DNA from: Candidatus Hydrogenedens terephthalaticus JGI OTU-1
Lineage (GTDB): Bacteria; Hydrogenedentota; Hydrogenedentia; Hydrogenedentales; Hydrogenedentaceae
Direction of reading: 5' to 3'
Assembly (NCBI GenBank): GCA_000493945.1
Contig: AWNW01000006.1
Location: 40,001-76,638, forward strand
Length of the DNA: 36,638 bases
This document shows positions 17,846-25,370 of the stretch, piece by piece. The notes beneath the pieces are model-generated. The model had not been told where the DNA came from and did not search any database. It saw nothing but the letters and a program-made list of their open reading frames with translations. Made by a program: the position numbers and the translations under genes. Each line of letters starts with the position of its first letter. Position 1 is the first letter of the stretch.

Positions 17846-19033
17846 ATGTTATTTTTATTTTTATTTTTTATACATACTTCCATCACAGAAACTGAAGATT
17901 TATCTACAAGACTACAAGATTACACAAATGATATAAAAGCAGTAATGGAAACAGAAGAATATAAAAGAGCAGAAGAATTAATAGTAAACAAACAATATGA
18001 AGATGCTTTTTCTATACTGTCAAAAGCAATGCTGGAACATCCAGAAATGCAAAGAGCATATCTTCTGGCAATGAATATGCTAACAAATAATGTTCCTACT
18101 GAGGAAAAAGGTACATGCTACCAGGTATTTCTAAATAGTGCTAAAGAAATACTCCCCCAATTAGAGTATGAAAACCAAAAACTTCTTGCTGAATTTATAT
18201 CAGGAACAGAATCACTTCGAGGAAACTATCCAGAAGCAAGTGCCTATGCGGATGCATTGATTCAAAACACAGAACCAAATACCATAGAATATGCCAACGC
18301 ACTTTATGGAAAAGCAATTATAGCATTACAAAATAATAAGCATGAGGAGGCGATGATATTATTGGAGGATTTACGAAGGAATAAAGACTATTATCCTTCT
18401 GACATTCAGGATAAAAATGATTACCAATTATTTTTTGTTTATAGTTTTCTACAAAAGAATGAGTTGGCTGTAAAATTAGGGGAGGAATTACGAGAAAGAT
18501 TCCATAAAAAGGAAATTAAATCTGGATATGATGTAATAGACCGTATAAGCCTCCTTTCAAATTTGGGAAGTATATATTACAATACTGATTATATAAAGGC
18601 GTATGAAATATATAAAGAATTGGTAGACCTGGGAGACACATATTCTGATTTATTAAAAAAGAGTGGTATTCCTGAAATATCGTGGCAGCCTTTTTTGGAG
18701 ATAGCCCGAAAAAATAGAGATTTATTAAAACCGAGTTATCCATCATCTAACCCAAGAAAGGAGACTCCAGAACAGACTAAAAAAGAAGAAAATAATCAGA
18801 GTTCATCAGAGAAACCACAAACAGCGATAGAGAATATGGCAGGTTCTTTAAATCAGAATTTATCCACTAATTCTAATAGTTTTCCAAAATTTCCAACAAT
18901 TACTTACAGTTATCCTGATTATTCTCTTATCAAAATAAGTTTTCTGTTAGGGTTCATTACTGGTGTAATTGTAATTTTATTATTTGTCCTAGTAGTTTAT
19001 TTTTTGTACAGGAAGAAAAAACTCTTGATTTAA
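17846..19033 (+). CDS. Exported TPR-like protein with C-terminal membrane anchor
   Basis: This 395-residue protein starts with a short hydrophobic stretch (MLFLFLFFIHTS), probably a signal peptide. A helical region of about 270 residues follows with TPR-like pairs (RAEELIVNKQYEDAFSILSK, EYANALYGKAIIALQNNKHE, LSNLGSIYYNTDYIKAYEIY). A low-complexity polar linker rich in Pro, Ser, Asn and Glu (~290-345) leads to one strong membrane helix (FLLGFITGVIVILLFVLVVY) and a basic tail. The topology is an outside helical-repeat domain tethered by its C-terminus. AAGGGAGAAG precedes the ATG. It probably shares an mRNA with the Cys-rich secreted protein and may be its partner, but nothing proves that. Confidence 0.6.
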   Translation: MLFLFLFFIHTSITETEDLSTRLQDYTNDIKAVMETEEYKRAEELIVNKQYEDAFSILSKAMLEHPEMQRAYLLAMNMLTNNVPTEEKGTCYQVFLNSAKEILPQLEYENQKLLAEFISGTESLRGNYPEASAYADALIQNTEPNTIEYANALYGKAIIALQNNKHEEAMILLEDLRRNKDYYPSDIQDKNDYQLFFVYSFLQKNELAVKLGEELRERFHKKEIKSGYDVIDRISLLSNLGSIYYNTDYIKAYEIYKELVDLGDTYSDLLKKSGIPEISWQPFLEIARKNRDLLKPSYPSSNPRKETPEQTKKEENNQSSSEKPQTAIENMAGSLNQNLSTNSNSFPKFPTITYSYPDYSLIKISFLLGFITGVIVILLFVLVVYFLYRKKKLLI

Positions 19034-19037
19034 GATA

Positions 19038-19060
19038 TAAAAACAATTATTTTTGTTTTT
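19038..19060. terminator. AT-only hairpin between convergent genes
   Basis: AAAAACAA and TTGTTTTT form an 8-bp stem around a six-base loop, between the convergent ends of the 17846-19033 gene and metK. It could end transcription in either direction, but it lacks GC pairs, so this is a weak call. Confidence 0.3.
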
Positions 19061-19063
19061 AGT

Positions 19064-20266
19064 TTATATTCCTGCTTTTTCGCGGAGGAGGTTAGCGGAG
19101 TCGGTTTCTTCCCAGCGGAAGCCCTGGTCTTCGCGACCGAAGTGTCCATAACTGGCGGTTTTTCTGTATTGGGGCTTGCGTAGGTCAAGAAATTCGATAA
19201 TAGCAGAAGGACGGCAATCGAAGGTTTCGCTTAAAATTTTTGCTAATTTTGTATCTTCGATTTTACCTGTGCCGTAGGTAGTTACATTAATAGAAACAGG
19301 TTTGGCTACTCCAATGGCGTATGCTAATTGCACTTCGCAACGGTCTGCAATGCCTGCGGAGACTACATTTTTTGCGATATAACGAGCCATATACGCGGCA
19401 CTACGGTCAACCTTGGTCGGGTCTTTACCACTGAAAGCGCCACCCCCATGTCTACCCATTCCACCATAGGTATCTACAATGATTTTTCTTCCTGTCAAAC
19501 CGCAGTCTCCTACGGGGCCACCGGTTACAAATCTACCTGTTGGATTTACATAATATTTTATATCGCCTTTGACTAATTCTTTAGGCAGGGTGGGCTTAAT
19601 TACCTGTTCAATGATGGCTTCTTCAATTTCATCGTGTTCTTTTTTTAATTCTTGGGGAGTAGGGTTGAGACCTCCATAAAGGGGTAGGTGTTGATTGGAA
19701 ATAACGACGGTATCAATTCGGACGGGTTTCCCGTCAACATATTCTACCGTTACCTGTGATTTCCCATCGGGCATAAGCCATGGGATAGTTTTATCTTTGC
19801 GAAGTTTGCGAAGTTGCAATCCTAATTTATGGGCTAAAGCAATGGGAAGGGGCATAAGTTCCGGTGTCTCACGAACAGCAAACCCGAACATCATTCCCTG
19901 GTCGCCAGCACCTTGCTCATGGTCGGAAGAAGCATCTACACCGCGGGCAATATCAACGGATTGTTTTTCTAATGCAACAAGGATGGAACAGGTTTCCCCA
20001 TTAAAACCTACATAGCCCGGTCCGTAACCTATATCAATAATAGCCTGACGAACCAGTGAAGTAATATCAACTTTGGCATGTGAGGTTATTTCACCGGCGA
20101 CTACGCAAAGGTTCGTTTTTACTAAGGTTTCACATGCGACACGGCTATTCGGGTCCTGTTCTAACATAGCATCGAGAACTGTATCTGAAATGATATCCGC
20201 CACTTTATCTGGATGTCCATCGGTTACAGATTCGGATGTAAATAAAATCCCGTTTTCGTTCATCAT
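19064..20266 (-). CDS. metK: S-adenosylmethionine synthetase
   Basis: At 400 residues it is near the usual length (~385-400). MetK joins ATP and methionine to make SAM, the main methyl donor. Visible signatures are SESVTDGHPDKVADIISD (ATP site), GAGDQGMMFGFA, GGGAFSGKDPTKVDRSAAYM (P-loop-like) and the C-terminal HFGREDQGFRWEETD. It begins 51 bases after the rplA stop on the same strand, with no terminator or SAM-riboswitch-like leader between, so it is probably the last gene of the ribosomal-protein operon. This position is unusual, because rplJ-rplL-rpoBC follow rplA in most bacteria. The start could be Met1 or Met2 (MMNENG). Confidence 0.96.
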   Translation of the reverse strand: MMNENGILFTSESVTDGHPDKVADIISDTVLDAMLEQDPNSRVACETLVKTNLCVVAGEITSHAKVDITSLVRQAIIDIGYGPGYVGFNGETCSILVALEKQSVDIARGVDASSDHEQGAGDQGMMFGFAVRETPELMPLPIALAHKLGLQLRKLRKDKTIPWLMPDGKSQVTVEYVDGKPVRIDTVVISNQHLPLYGGLNPTPQELKKEHDEIEEAIIEQVIKPTLPKELVKGDIKYYVNPTGRFVTGGPVGDCGLTGRKIIVDTYGGMGRHGGGAFSGKDPTKVDRSAAYMARYIAKNVVSAGIADRCEVQLAYAIGVAKPVSINVTTYGTGKIEDTKLAKILSETFDCRPSAIIEFLDLRKPQYRKTASYGHFGREDQGFRWEETDSANLLREKAGI

Positions 20267-20317
20267 AATATTAACCTTTACTTCCGTTGGGTTAGCTGTG
20301 TTTTAATATACATTGCA

Positions 20318-21037
20318 TTATGAAACGCCTGGACGGTATTTTGCAGTAAGTGCTGCGGGGTCTAACTTCAAGCCCGGTCCCATAGTAGAACAAATACTAC
20401 ATGCTTTTAGGTAGGTTCCTTTTAGTGAAGCGGGACGGGCTTTTACAATAGCGGCGATTACCGTTGAAGCATTTTCTTCAATCTGTTCTGGTGTAAAACT
20501 TGCTTTACCTACAGGGACATGGATATTCGCGTTTTTATCTACACGAAATTCAATTTTACCTTTCATTATTTCTGCAACGGCTGGACCGATATTTGGGGTA
20601 ACGGTACCTGCTTTCGGGCTGGGCATAAGTCCACGAGGACCTAAAATTTTACCCAATTTTCCGACCTGTCCCATCATATCGGGAGATGCTACTGCTGCAT
20701 CAAAATCTAACCAACCGCCTTGAATTTTTTCAACCAAATCTTCGGCACCGGCTTCAATGGCACCGGCTTCTTTCGCTGCCTTTATTTGTTCTTCCTGTTT
20801 GCAAAAAGCAATTACGCGGACTTTTTTACCTGTTCCATGAGGAAGGGAAACGGCGCCACGAACCATTTGCTCTGCATGTCTTGGATCAACGCCTAAAAGG
20901 AAGGCTAATTCAATAGTCTCATCAAACTTGGCAGTGGCACATTCTTTAACGATTTTTGCTGCTTCTGAAAGGGAATAATAGCGGGAACTGTCTACTTTTT
21001 TGTAAAGTTCCCTCATTCTTTTACTGGGTTTTGGCAT
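20318..21037 (-). CDS. rplA: Ribosomal protein L1
   Basis: This 239-residue L1 has the expected length. It binds 23S rRNA at the L1 stalk and helps release deacylated tRNA from the E site; in many bacteria it also represses its own operon. Signatures include RYYSLSEAAKIVKECATAKF, ELAFLLGVDPRHAEQMVRG, LGPRGLMPSPKAGTV and GKIEFRVDKNANIHVPVGKA. A strong AGGAGG lies 8 bases before the ATG. It follows rplK by 80 bases. Confidence 0.97.
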   Translation of the reverse strand: MPKPSKRMRELYKKVDSSRYYSLSEAAKIVKECATAKFDETIELAFLLGVDPRHAEQMVRGAVSLPHGTGKKVRVIAFCKQEEQIKAAKEAGAIEAGAEDLVEKIQGGWLDFDAAVASPDMMGQVGKLGKILGPRGLMPSPKAGTVTPNIGPAVAEIMKGKIEFRVDKNANIHVPVGKASFTPEQIEENASTVIAAIVKARPASLKGTYLKACSICSTMGPGLKLDPAALTAKYRPGVS

Positions 21038-21117
21038 GTTTTTATCCTCCTGTGGTTCAATCGGACAGTTAAACTATCCTCCCACGGTTAGAAATTTTTT
21101 AAGGAAAGTTTTATAAC

Positions 21118-21543
21118 TTATTCAACAACGATACCCATACTGCGAGCAGTCCCTCGAATCATGCTTTTTGCGGCTTCCAGGGAACCTGCATTTAAGTCGG
21201 GCATCTTTAATTTTGCAATTTCTTCAATTTGGGCTTCGCTAACTTTTCCCACTTTGTTACGATGGGGTTCTCCGGAACCTTTGGCTAACTTTGCCGCTTT
21301 CTTTAATAAGACAGCCGCAGGTGGAGTTTTGGTTATGAAAGTAAACGAACGGTCTTCAAAAATAGAGATAACGACAGGAATTATCATTCCTTGTTGGTCT
21401 TTGGTTCTGTCGTTAAACTGGCGGACAAAATCCATGATGTTGACCCCATGCTGACCTAATGCCGGTCCTACGGGCGGAGCAGGGGTGGCTTGTCCTGCCG
21501 GAACTTGTAATTTTACGAGTGCTTTTAACTTTTTAGGAGGCAT
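21118..21543 (-). CDS. rplK: Ribosomal protein L11
   Basis: This is 141 residues, the standard length. L11 sits at the GTPase-associated centre of the 50S subunit, where factors such as EF-G dock, and takes part in stringent-response signalling. The N-terminus LKLQVPAGQATPAPPVGPAL-like block (here VKLQVPAGQATPAPPVGPAL) and the C-terminal GSLEAAKSMIRGTARSMGI are diagnostic. It follows nusG by 28 bases with an AAGG ribosome site. Confidence 0.97.
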   Translation of the reverse strand: MPPKKLKALVKLQVPAGQATPAPPVGPALGQHGVNIMDFVRQFNDRTKDQQGMIIPVVISIFEDRSFTFITKTPPAAVLLKKAAKLAKGSGEPHRNKVGKVSEAQIEEIAKLKMPDLNAGSLEAAKSMIRGTARSMGIVVE

Positions 21544-21571
21544 ATCTTTAACCTTTCTTTCTTAATTTCCA

Positions 21572-22222
21572 TCAAAATGCTTCAACTTGCCAGGATTCTA
21601 CCTCAACAGTTGTAGTTCTGTTAAAAATTTCAACGGATATTTTTAATGTTGAACGCTCCACATTTATTTCTTCAATTCGTCCTACGAAGTTTGAGAAGGG
21701 ACCTTCAATAATTTTAACTCTATCTCCAACGGAAAATTCTAATTTTGGTTTTGGTGCTTCCTCTTCCCCTGTCATAATAGCAATAATTCCTTCAACCTCT
21801 TCATCAGGAATCGGTGTGGGAATATTTCGCCTGCTACTGACAAAACCTGTAATTCCTTGTGTCTCGCGAATTAATGCCCACAACTCCGGATAGTTCTCGG
21901 GATGTTCGGGTAATTGCACAAGGATATATCCGGGGAAACATTTATGTTCTACAACTTTGGAAGTTCCTCCTCGCCGTTCGGTAATTCTTTCTTTCGGTAC
22001 TAAAGCATTAACAACCCAATCTTCAATACCTTTTTGCTTGGCTCCCCACTTTAGTTTTTCGCACACTTCATATTCTTTCGCGGTAAGGACATGAAGGGCA
22101 TACCAACGGCGTGGAATACCATCTTGAGGAACTGGCTTTATGAGTTTTTCACGGGTAGGGGTAGTATCCGCACCTGCCACTTCCTCTTTACCTGTAGTCA
22201 TTTCTTTTTTTTCTTCTACCAT
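21572..22222 (-). CDS. nusG: Transcription termination/antitermination factor NusG
   Basis: At 216 residues it is longer than E. coli NusG (181) because of a charged N-terminal tail of ~38 residues (MVEEKKEMTTGKEEV...). The NGN domain follows (RRWYALHVLTAKEYEVCEKL, KCFPGYILVQL, ITGFVSS), then the KOW domain (FSVGDRVKIIEGPFSNFVGR). NusG rides on RNA polymerase and couples it to Rho or the ribosome. AAGGAG lies before the ATG, 23 bases after the secE stop. Confidence 0.96.
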   Translation of the reverse strand: MVEEKKEMTTGKEEVAGADTTPTREKLIKPVPQDGIPRRWYALHVLTAKEYEVCEKLKWGAKQKGIEDWVVNALVPKERITERRGGTSKVVEHKCFPGYILVQLPEHPENYPELWALIRETQGITGFVSSRRNIPTPIPDEEVEGIIAIMTGEEEAPKPKLEFSVGDRVKIIEGPFSNFVGRIEEINVERSTLKISVEIFNRTTTVEVESWQVEAF

Positions 22223-22245
22223 CGCCGATGGACTCCTTTTTATCT

Positions 22246-22494
22246 TTATGAAGCAATACCCAGAATAAACAACATAATTTGAGCGAAAGAAACATCAAAA
22301 GTAAAGATAATTACCGCCATAATACATAGCAAAATCATGGTAATTTTTGTTGAAACTTTCAAGTCATCCATTGAAGGCCAGGTCACTTTTTCTAATTCTG
22401 TTTTTACATCCAACAGAAAGTTCTTTGCCTTAATATAGATGGCTTTTAATCCTTTTTCCTGTTGTTCTTCTGTTTTGCTTACTATTTTCGACAT
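22246..22494 (-). CDS. secE: Preprotein translocase subunit SecE
   Basis: An 82-residue single-span SecE. The conserved amphipathic block DVKTELEKVTWPSMDDL precedes one membrane helix near the C-terminus (ITMILLCIMAVIIFTFDVSF). SecE clamps SecY in the inner-membrane export channel. Its place between tRNA-Trp and nusG is the classic one. Confidence 0.94.
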   Translation of the reverse strand: MSKIVSKTEEQQEKGLKAIYIKAKNFLLDVKTELEKVTWPSMDDLKVSTKITMILLCIMAVIIFTFDVSFAQIMLFILGIAS

Positions 22495-22538
22495 TTGATT
22501 TGCCTTTATAATTTATTTCTTTATTATTTTACGATAAC

Positions 22539-22614
22539 TGGCAGGCCTGGAGGGACTCGAACCCCCAACCTTCGGCTTTGGAGGCCGCCGCACTACCAAT
22601 TGTGCTACAGGCCT
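22539..22614 (-). tRNA. trnW: tRNA-Trp (CCA anticodon)
   Basis: This is a 76-base cloverleaf with the acceptor pair AGGCCTG/CAGGCCT, discriminator G and an encoded CCA end. The anticodon loop of CGGCCTCCAAAGCCG gives CCA, which reads UGG. The T-arm GGGGGTTCGAGTCCCTC is intact. It sits between rpmG and secE, as in many bacteria. A dedicated CCA-only tRNA-Trp agrees with the standard code, in which TGA is a stop. Confidence 0.96.
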
Positions 22615-22635
22615 GCGAAACAAACCGTGTCCATA

Positions 22636-22785
22636 CTACTTCATCTCACGATGAACCGTATGTTTTCGGTCATAACGGCAAAATTTTTTAATTTCTAATC
22701 TTTCGGGATGTTTTCTTTTCTCCCGTGTTGTCGTGTAGTTTTTACGCTTACACTCTGTACATTGTAATATAACTTGTTCCCGCAT
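22636..22785 (-). CDS. rpmG: Ribosomal protein L33
   Basis: A 49-residue gene starts at ATG 22783-22785 and stops with TAG. The protein reads MREQVILQCTECKRKNYTTT, then REKRKHPERLEIKKF and CRYDRKHTVHREMK, an unmistakable L33. A zinc-type L33 has two Cys pairs; here Cys9/Cys12 are present, but the second pair is Cys36 with Asp39 replacing the last Cys, so the zinc site is incomplete or unusual. It lies 25 bases downstream of tuf, in the usual tuf-rpmG-trnW-secE order. Confidence 0.93.
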   Translation of the reverse strand: MREQVILQCTECKRKNYTTTREKRKHPERLEIKKFCRYDRKHTVHREMK

Positions 22786-22810
22786 GGGATTAATACCTCA
22801 TTTTTAAATT

Positions 22811-24004
22811 TTACTCTATAATTTTACTGACAACACCCGCACCTACGGTCCGTCCACCTTCGCGAATAGCAAATCGCAATTGCTCTGCCATTGCTATCGG
22901 CGTTATCAACTTCGCCCGTATCCGTATATTATCGCCCGGCATCACCATCTCTACTCCTTCCGGCAAATGTAACTCGCCCGTCACATCCGTCGTGCGGAAA
23001 TAAAATTGCGGACGGTAGCCAGTGAAAAACGGCGTATGTCTACCCCCTTCTTCCTTCGTCAATACATACACTTCCGCCTCAAATTCCGTATGCGGCGTTA
23101 TCGAACCCGGCGCCGCTACCACCATGCCTCGCTCCACCTCGTCCTTGTCTATTCCTCGCAATAACAATCCTACATTGTCTCCCGCTTGCCCTTCATCCAA
23201 TATCTTGCGGAACATCTCTACTCCCGTCACCACCGTGCTCTTCGTCTCCGAACTCATACCTACTAACTCTACCTTATCTCCTACATGGATTATTCCGCTC
23301 TCCACGCGTCCCGTTACTACCGTGCCGCGTCCCGTTATTGTAAATACATCTTCTATCGGCATCAAAAATGGCTTGTCTAACGGACGCACAGGCAGCGGTA
23401 TATATTCATCTACCGCCTTCATCAATTCCAATACCCGCTGCTCCCCTATCTCCGGATCCCGTCCTTCCATCGCCGCCAATGCACTTCCCCGAACTATCGG
23501 TATCTCGTCCCCAGGAAATTCATACTTCGTTAATAAATCCCGTATCTCCATCTCCACCAAATCCAATAACTCCGGATCGTCTACCATGTCTATCTTGTTC
23601 ATCCAAACCACTATCGCCGGAACATTCACCTGACGCGCTAACAAAATATGTTCCCGCGTCTGTGCCATCGGTCCGTCGTTCGCCGCTACTACTAATATCG
23701 CTCCGTCCATCTGCGCTGCACCGGTTATCATGTTTTTGATATAGTCCGCATGTCCCGGACAGTCCACATGCGCATAGTGACGGTTCGGTGTCTCGTATTC
23801 TACATGCGCTATATTTATCGTAATTCCACGCTCTTTCTCTTCGGATGCTTTGTCTATCTGGTCAAATTCCATCACCTCCGCCAATCCTTGTCTCGCTAAT
23901 ATCTTCGTTATCGCACTCGTCAATGTCGTCTTACCATGGTCTACATGACCTATCGTCCCAATGTTCACATGCGGCTTCTTCCGCTCAAATTTTTGCTTCG
24001 ACAT
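22811..24004 (-). CDS. tuf: Elongation factor Tu
   Basis: This 397-residue protein has all the EF-Tu GTPase motifs: GHVDHGKTTL (P-loop), RGITI, DCPGHADYI, NKIDMVDD and the SAL box. Domains II and III follow. EF-Tu brings aminoacyl-tRNA to the ribosome. Codon use is markedly C-rich at third positions (ATC, TAC, CGC), unlike the AT-ending genes nearby, as expected for strong expression. It follows four tRNA genes and precedes rpmG. AAGGAA lies 7 bases before the ATG. Confidence 0.98.
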   Translation of the reverse strand: MSKQKFERKKPHVNIGTIGHVDHGKTTLTSAITKILARQGLAEVMEFDQIDKASEEKERGITINIAHVEYETPNRHYAHVDCPGHADYIKNMITGAAQMDGAILVVAANDGPMAQTREHILLARQVNVPAIVVWMNKIDMVDDPELLDLVEMEIRDLLTKYEFPGDEIPIVRGSALAAMEGRDPEIGEQRVLELMKAVDEYIPLPVRPLDKPFLMPIEDVFTITGRGTVVTGRVESGIIHVGDKVELVGMSSETKSTVVTGVEMFRKILDEGQAGDNVGLLLRGIDKDEVERGMVVAAPGSITPHTEFEAEVYVLTKEEGGRHTPFFTGYRPQFYFRTTDVTGELHLPEGVEMVMPGDNIRIRAKLITPIAMAEQLRFAIREGGRTVGAGVVSKIIE

Positions 24005-24079
24005 CGCTGTATTCCTTCTTTTTAAGTTATGTTTTTAGTTAAACTTAAATTTACTTATTTACATAATTTTTATTACCAA

Positions 24080-24155
<76 letters not shown>

Positions 24156-24161
24156 AAAACA

Positions 24162-24237
24162 TGGAGCGGGAGGCGGGATTCGAACCCGTGACCCTCAGCT
24201 TGGAAGGCTGACGCTCTACCAACTGAGCTACTCCCGC
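24162..24237 (-). tRNA. trnG: tRNA-Gly (TCC anticodon)
   Basis: A 76-base cloverleaf with acceptor GCGGGAG/CTCCCGC, encoded CCA, and anticodon stem-loop TCAGC-CTTCCAA-GCTGA, giving TCC (reads GGA/GGG). It is six bases upstream of the next tRNA-Thr. Confidence 0.96.
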
Positions 24238-24280
24238 AAACGAGTATATTATAAACGCTATTATGCGTTTTATCTCAAAT

Positions 24281-24366
24281 TGGTGGTGGGCGCTGGATTC
24301 GAACCAACGTAGGCGCTAGCCAACGGGTTTACAGCCCGTCCCCTTTAACCACTCGGGCAGCCCACC
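24281..24366 (-). tRNA. trnY: tRNA-Tyr (GTA anticodon)
   Basis: An 86-base class II tRNA with a long variable arm. The acceptor is GGTGGGC/GCCCACC with discriminator A and encoded CCA. The anticodon stem-loop ACGGG-CTGTAAA-CCCGT gives GTA (reads UAC/UAU). Confidence 0.96.
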
Positions 24367-24389
24367 ACAAAATTATATATTCAATTTCA

Positions 24390-24465
24390 TGGAGCTGGCG
24401 AAGGGAATCGAACCCCCGACCTGCTGATTACAAGTCAGCTGCTCTACCTGCTGAGCTACGCCAGC
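24390..24465 (-). tRNA. trnT: tRNA-Thr (TGT anticodon)
   Basis: A 76-base cloverleaf with acceptor GCTGGCG/CGCCAGC and encoded CCA. The anticodon stem-loop GCTGA-CTTGTAA-TCAGC gives TGT (reads ACA/ACG). It is the first gene of the tRNA-tuf operon, corresponding to thrU of E. coli. Confidence 0.96.
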
Positions 24466-24494
24466 GAACTATTTCTGTCCTTCAGGGAAGAATT

Positions 24495-24543
24495 ATTTTA
24501 TCAAATGTCTTTTCTTTTTGTCAACTTCACTTCTTTTTGTCAA
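24495..24543 (-). promoter_or_regulatory. Strong promoter of the tRNA-tuf operon, doubled -35
   Basis: On the minus strand, TTGACA (24519-24524, perfect) and TAAAAT (24495-24500, 5 of 6) are 18 bases apart, placing the start about 20-25 bases before the first tRNA. A second perfect TTGACA lies at 24538-24543. Both belong to a 19-base direct repeat of TTGACAAAAAG. The second copy may be an alternative -35 or an UP-like element. Confidence 0.7.
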
Positions 24544-24615
24544 AACTTATGACAATCCTGAAAGAACTTATAAATAGTTGAAACTTTATGAATTTCCCGT
24601 TTTTGTTCACTGAAT

Positions 24616-24624
24616 TGTTATAAT
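24616..24624 (+). promoter_or_regulatory. Extended -10 promoter of the SIS-domain gene
   Basis: TGTTATAAT at 24616-24624 is an extended -10 (TG-n-TATAAT), 45 bases before the start at 24669. I see no good -35. It is divergent from the tRNA-tuf promoter, in the same 200-base spacer. Confidence 0.4.
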
Positions 24625-24668
24625 TATGTCGTTTTTAAGATTCGTCAACAAATATAAGGATTTATTAT

Positions 24669-25326
24669 ATGTATTTATCTCCACTTGAACAGGAAATTTT
24701 TGATGATTTATTAACTCGCCGACCCGACCTCAAAATATGTGCTGATGATATTTTAAGGGCACATGAAATTTTGGTCAACTGTTTTACTAATGGTGGAACT
24801 TTATTCACCTGCGGGAATGGTGGTTCCTATGCTGATGCTCTGCATATTGCGGGGGGAATTGGTCAAAAGTTTTGAACGGAGACGACCTATTGATAAATTG
24901 GTTTTAGAAAAATTATCCAATGAATTTGACGGAGAAGAACTCGGAAAATATCTTGAAGCGGGATTACGAGCCATTCCGTTAGGTATGAACAGCGCATTGA
25001 AAACAGCCATTGAAAATGATTGTCCATTGCGAGATATTGCTTTCGCACAGGAATTAAGTGTGTTGATGAAGCCAGGAGATGTTTTACTTGCTATTTCAAC
25101 ATCGGGTAATGCTAAAAATTGTTTATATGCCATTAGCGTGGCAAGGGCAAATAATGGGACAGTTATCGGATTAACAGGTCCTTCTGGTGGACTTATGGCT
25201 CAATATACTCATGTTTGTATTAAGACACCCGGCAATAGCACCAAAATAATTCAGGAAGGGCATCAGCCTATATGGCATGCTTTGTGTGCTATGATAGAGG
25301 TGCATTTTTTTACAGAAAAACGATAG
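24669..25326 (+). CDS. gmhA: Phosphoheptose isomerase-like SIS protein, frameshifted
   Basis: Joined across one frameshift, the product is ~218 residues. It has the CGNGGSYADALHIAGELV signature of D-sedoheptulose-7-phosphate isomerases, the SIS motif LLAISTSGNAKNCLYAI, and EGHQPIWHALCAMIE near the end, whose Glu and His positions match the catalytic region of GmhA. That enzyme makes D-glycero-manno-heptose 7-phosphate for LPS core or other heptosides. The frame breaks at a G6 run, 24851-24856: five G give HIAGELVKSFERR, six give a stop shortly after. All motifs on both sides are intact, so an extra base from sequencing or a very recent mutation is likely. AAGGA lies before the ATG. A related SIS family (DiaA) is possible but less likely. 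Confidence 0.82.
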
Positions 25327-25370
25327 ACAATTTTTAATTTCTTTACATAAAAATTAATAAGGAGTGGATT

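Noticed and set aside
20267..20317. SAM riboswitch upstream of metK
   Set aside because: The spacer is only 51 bases and shows no fitting stems; metK seems to be co-transcribed with rplA.
23022..23739. Long plus-strand frames opposite tuf
   Set aside because: They are shadows of a highly biased codon pattern on the other strand; low-complexity Ser/Pro/Thr translations.
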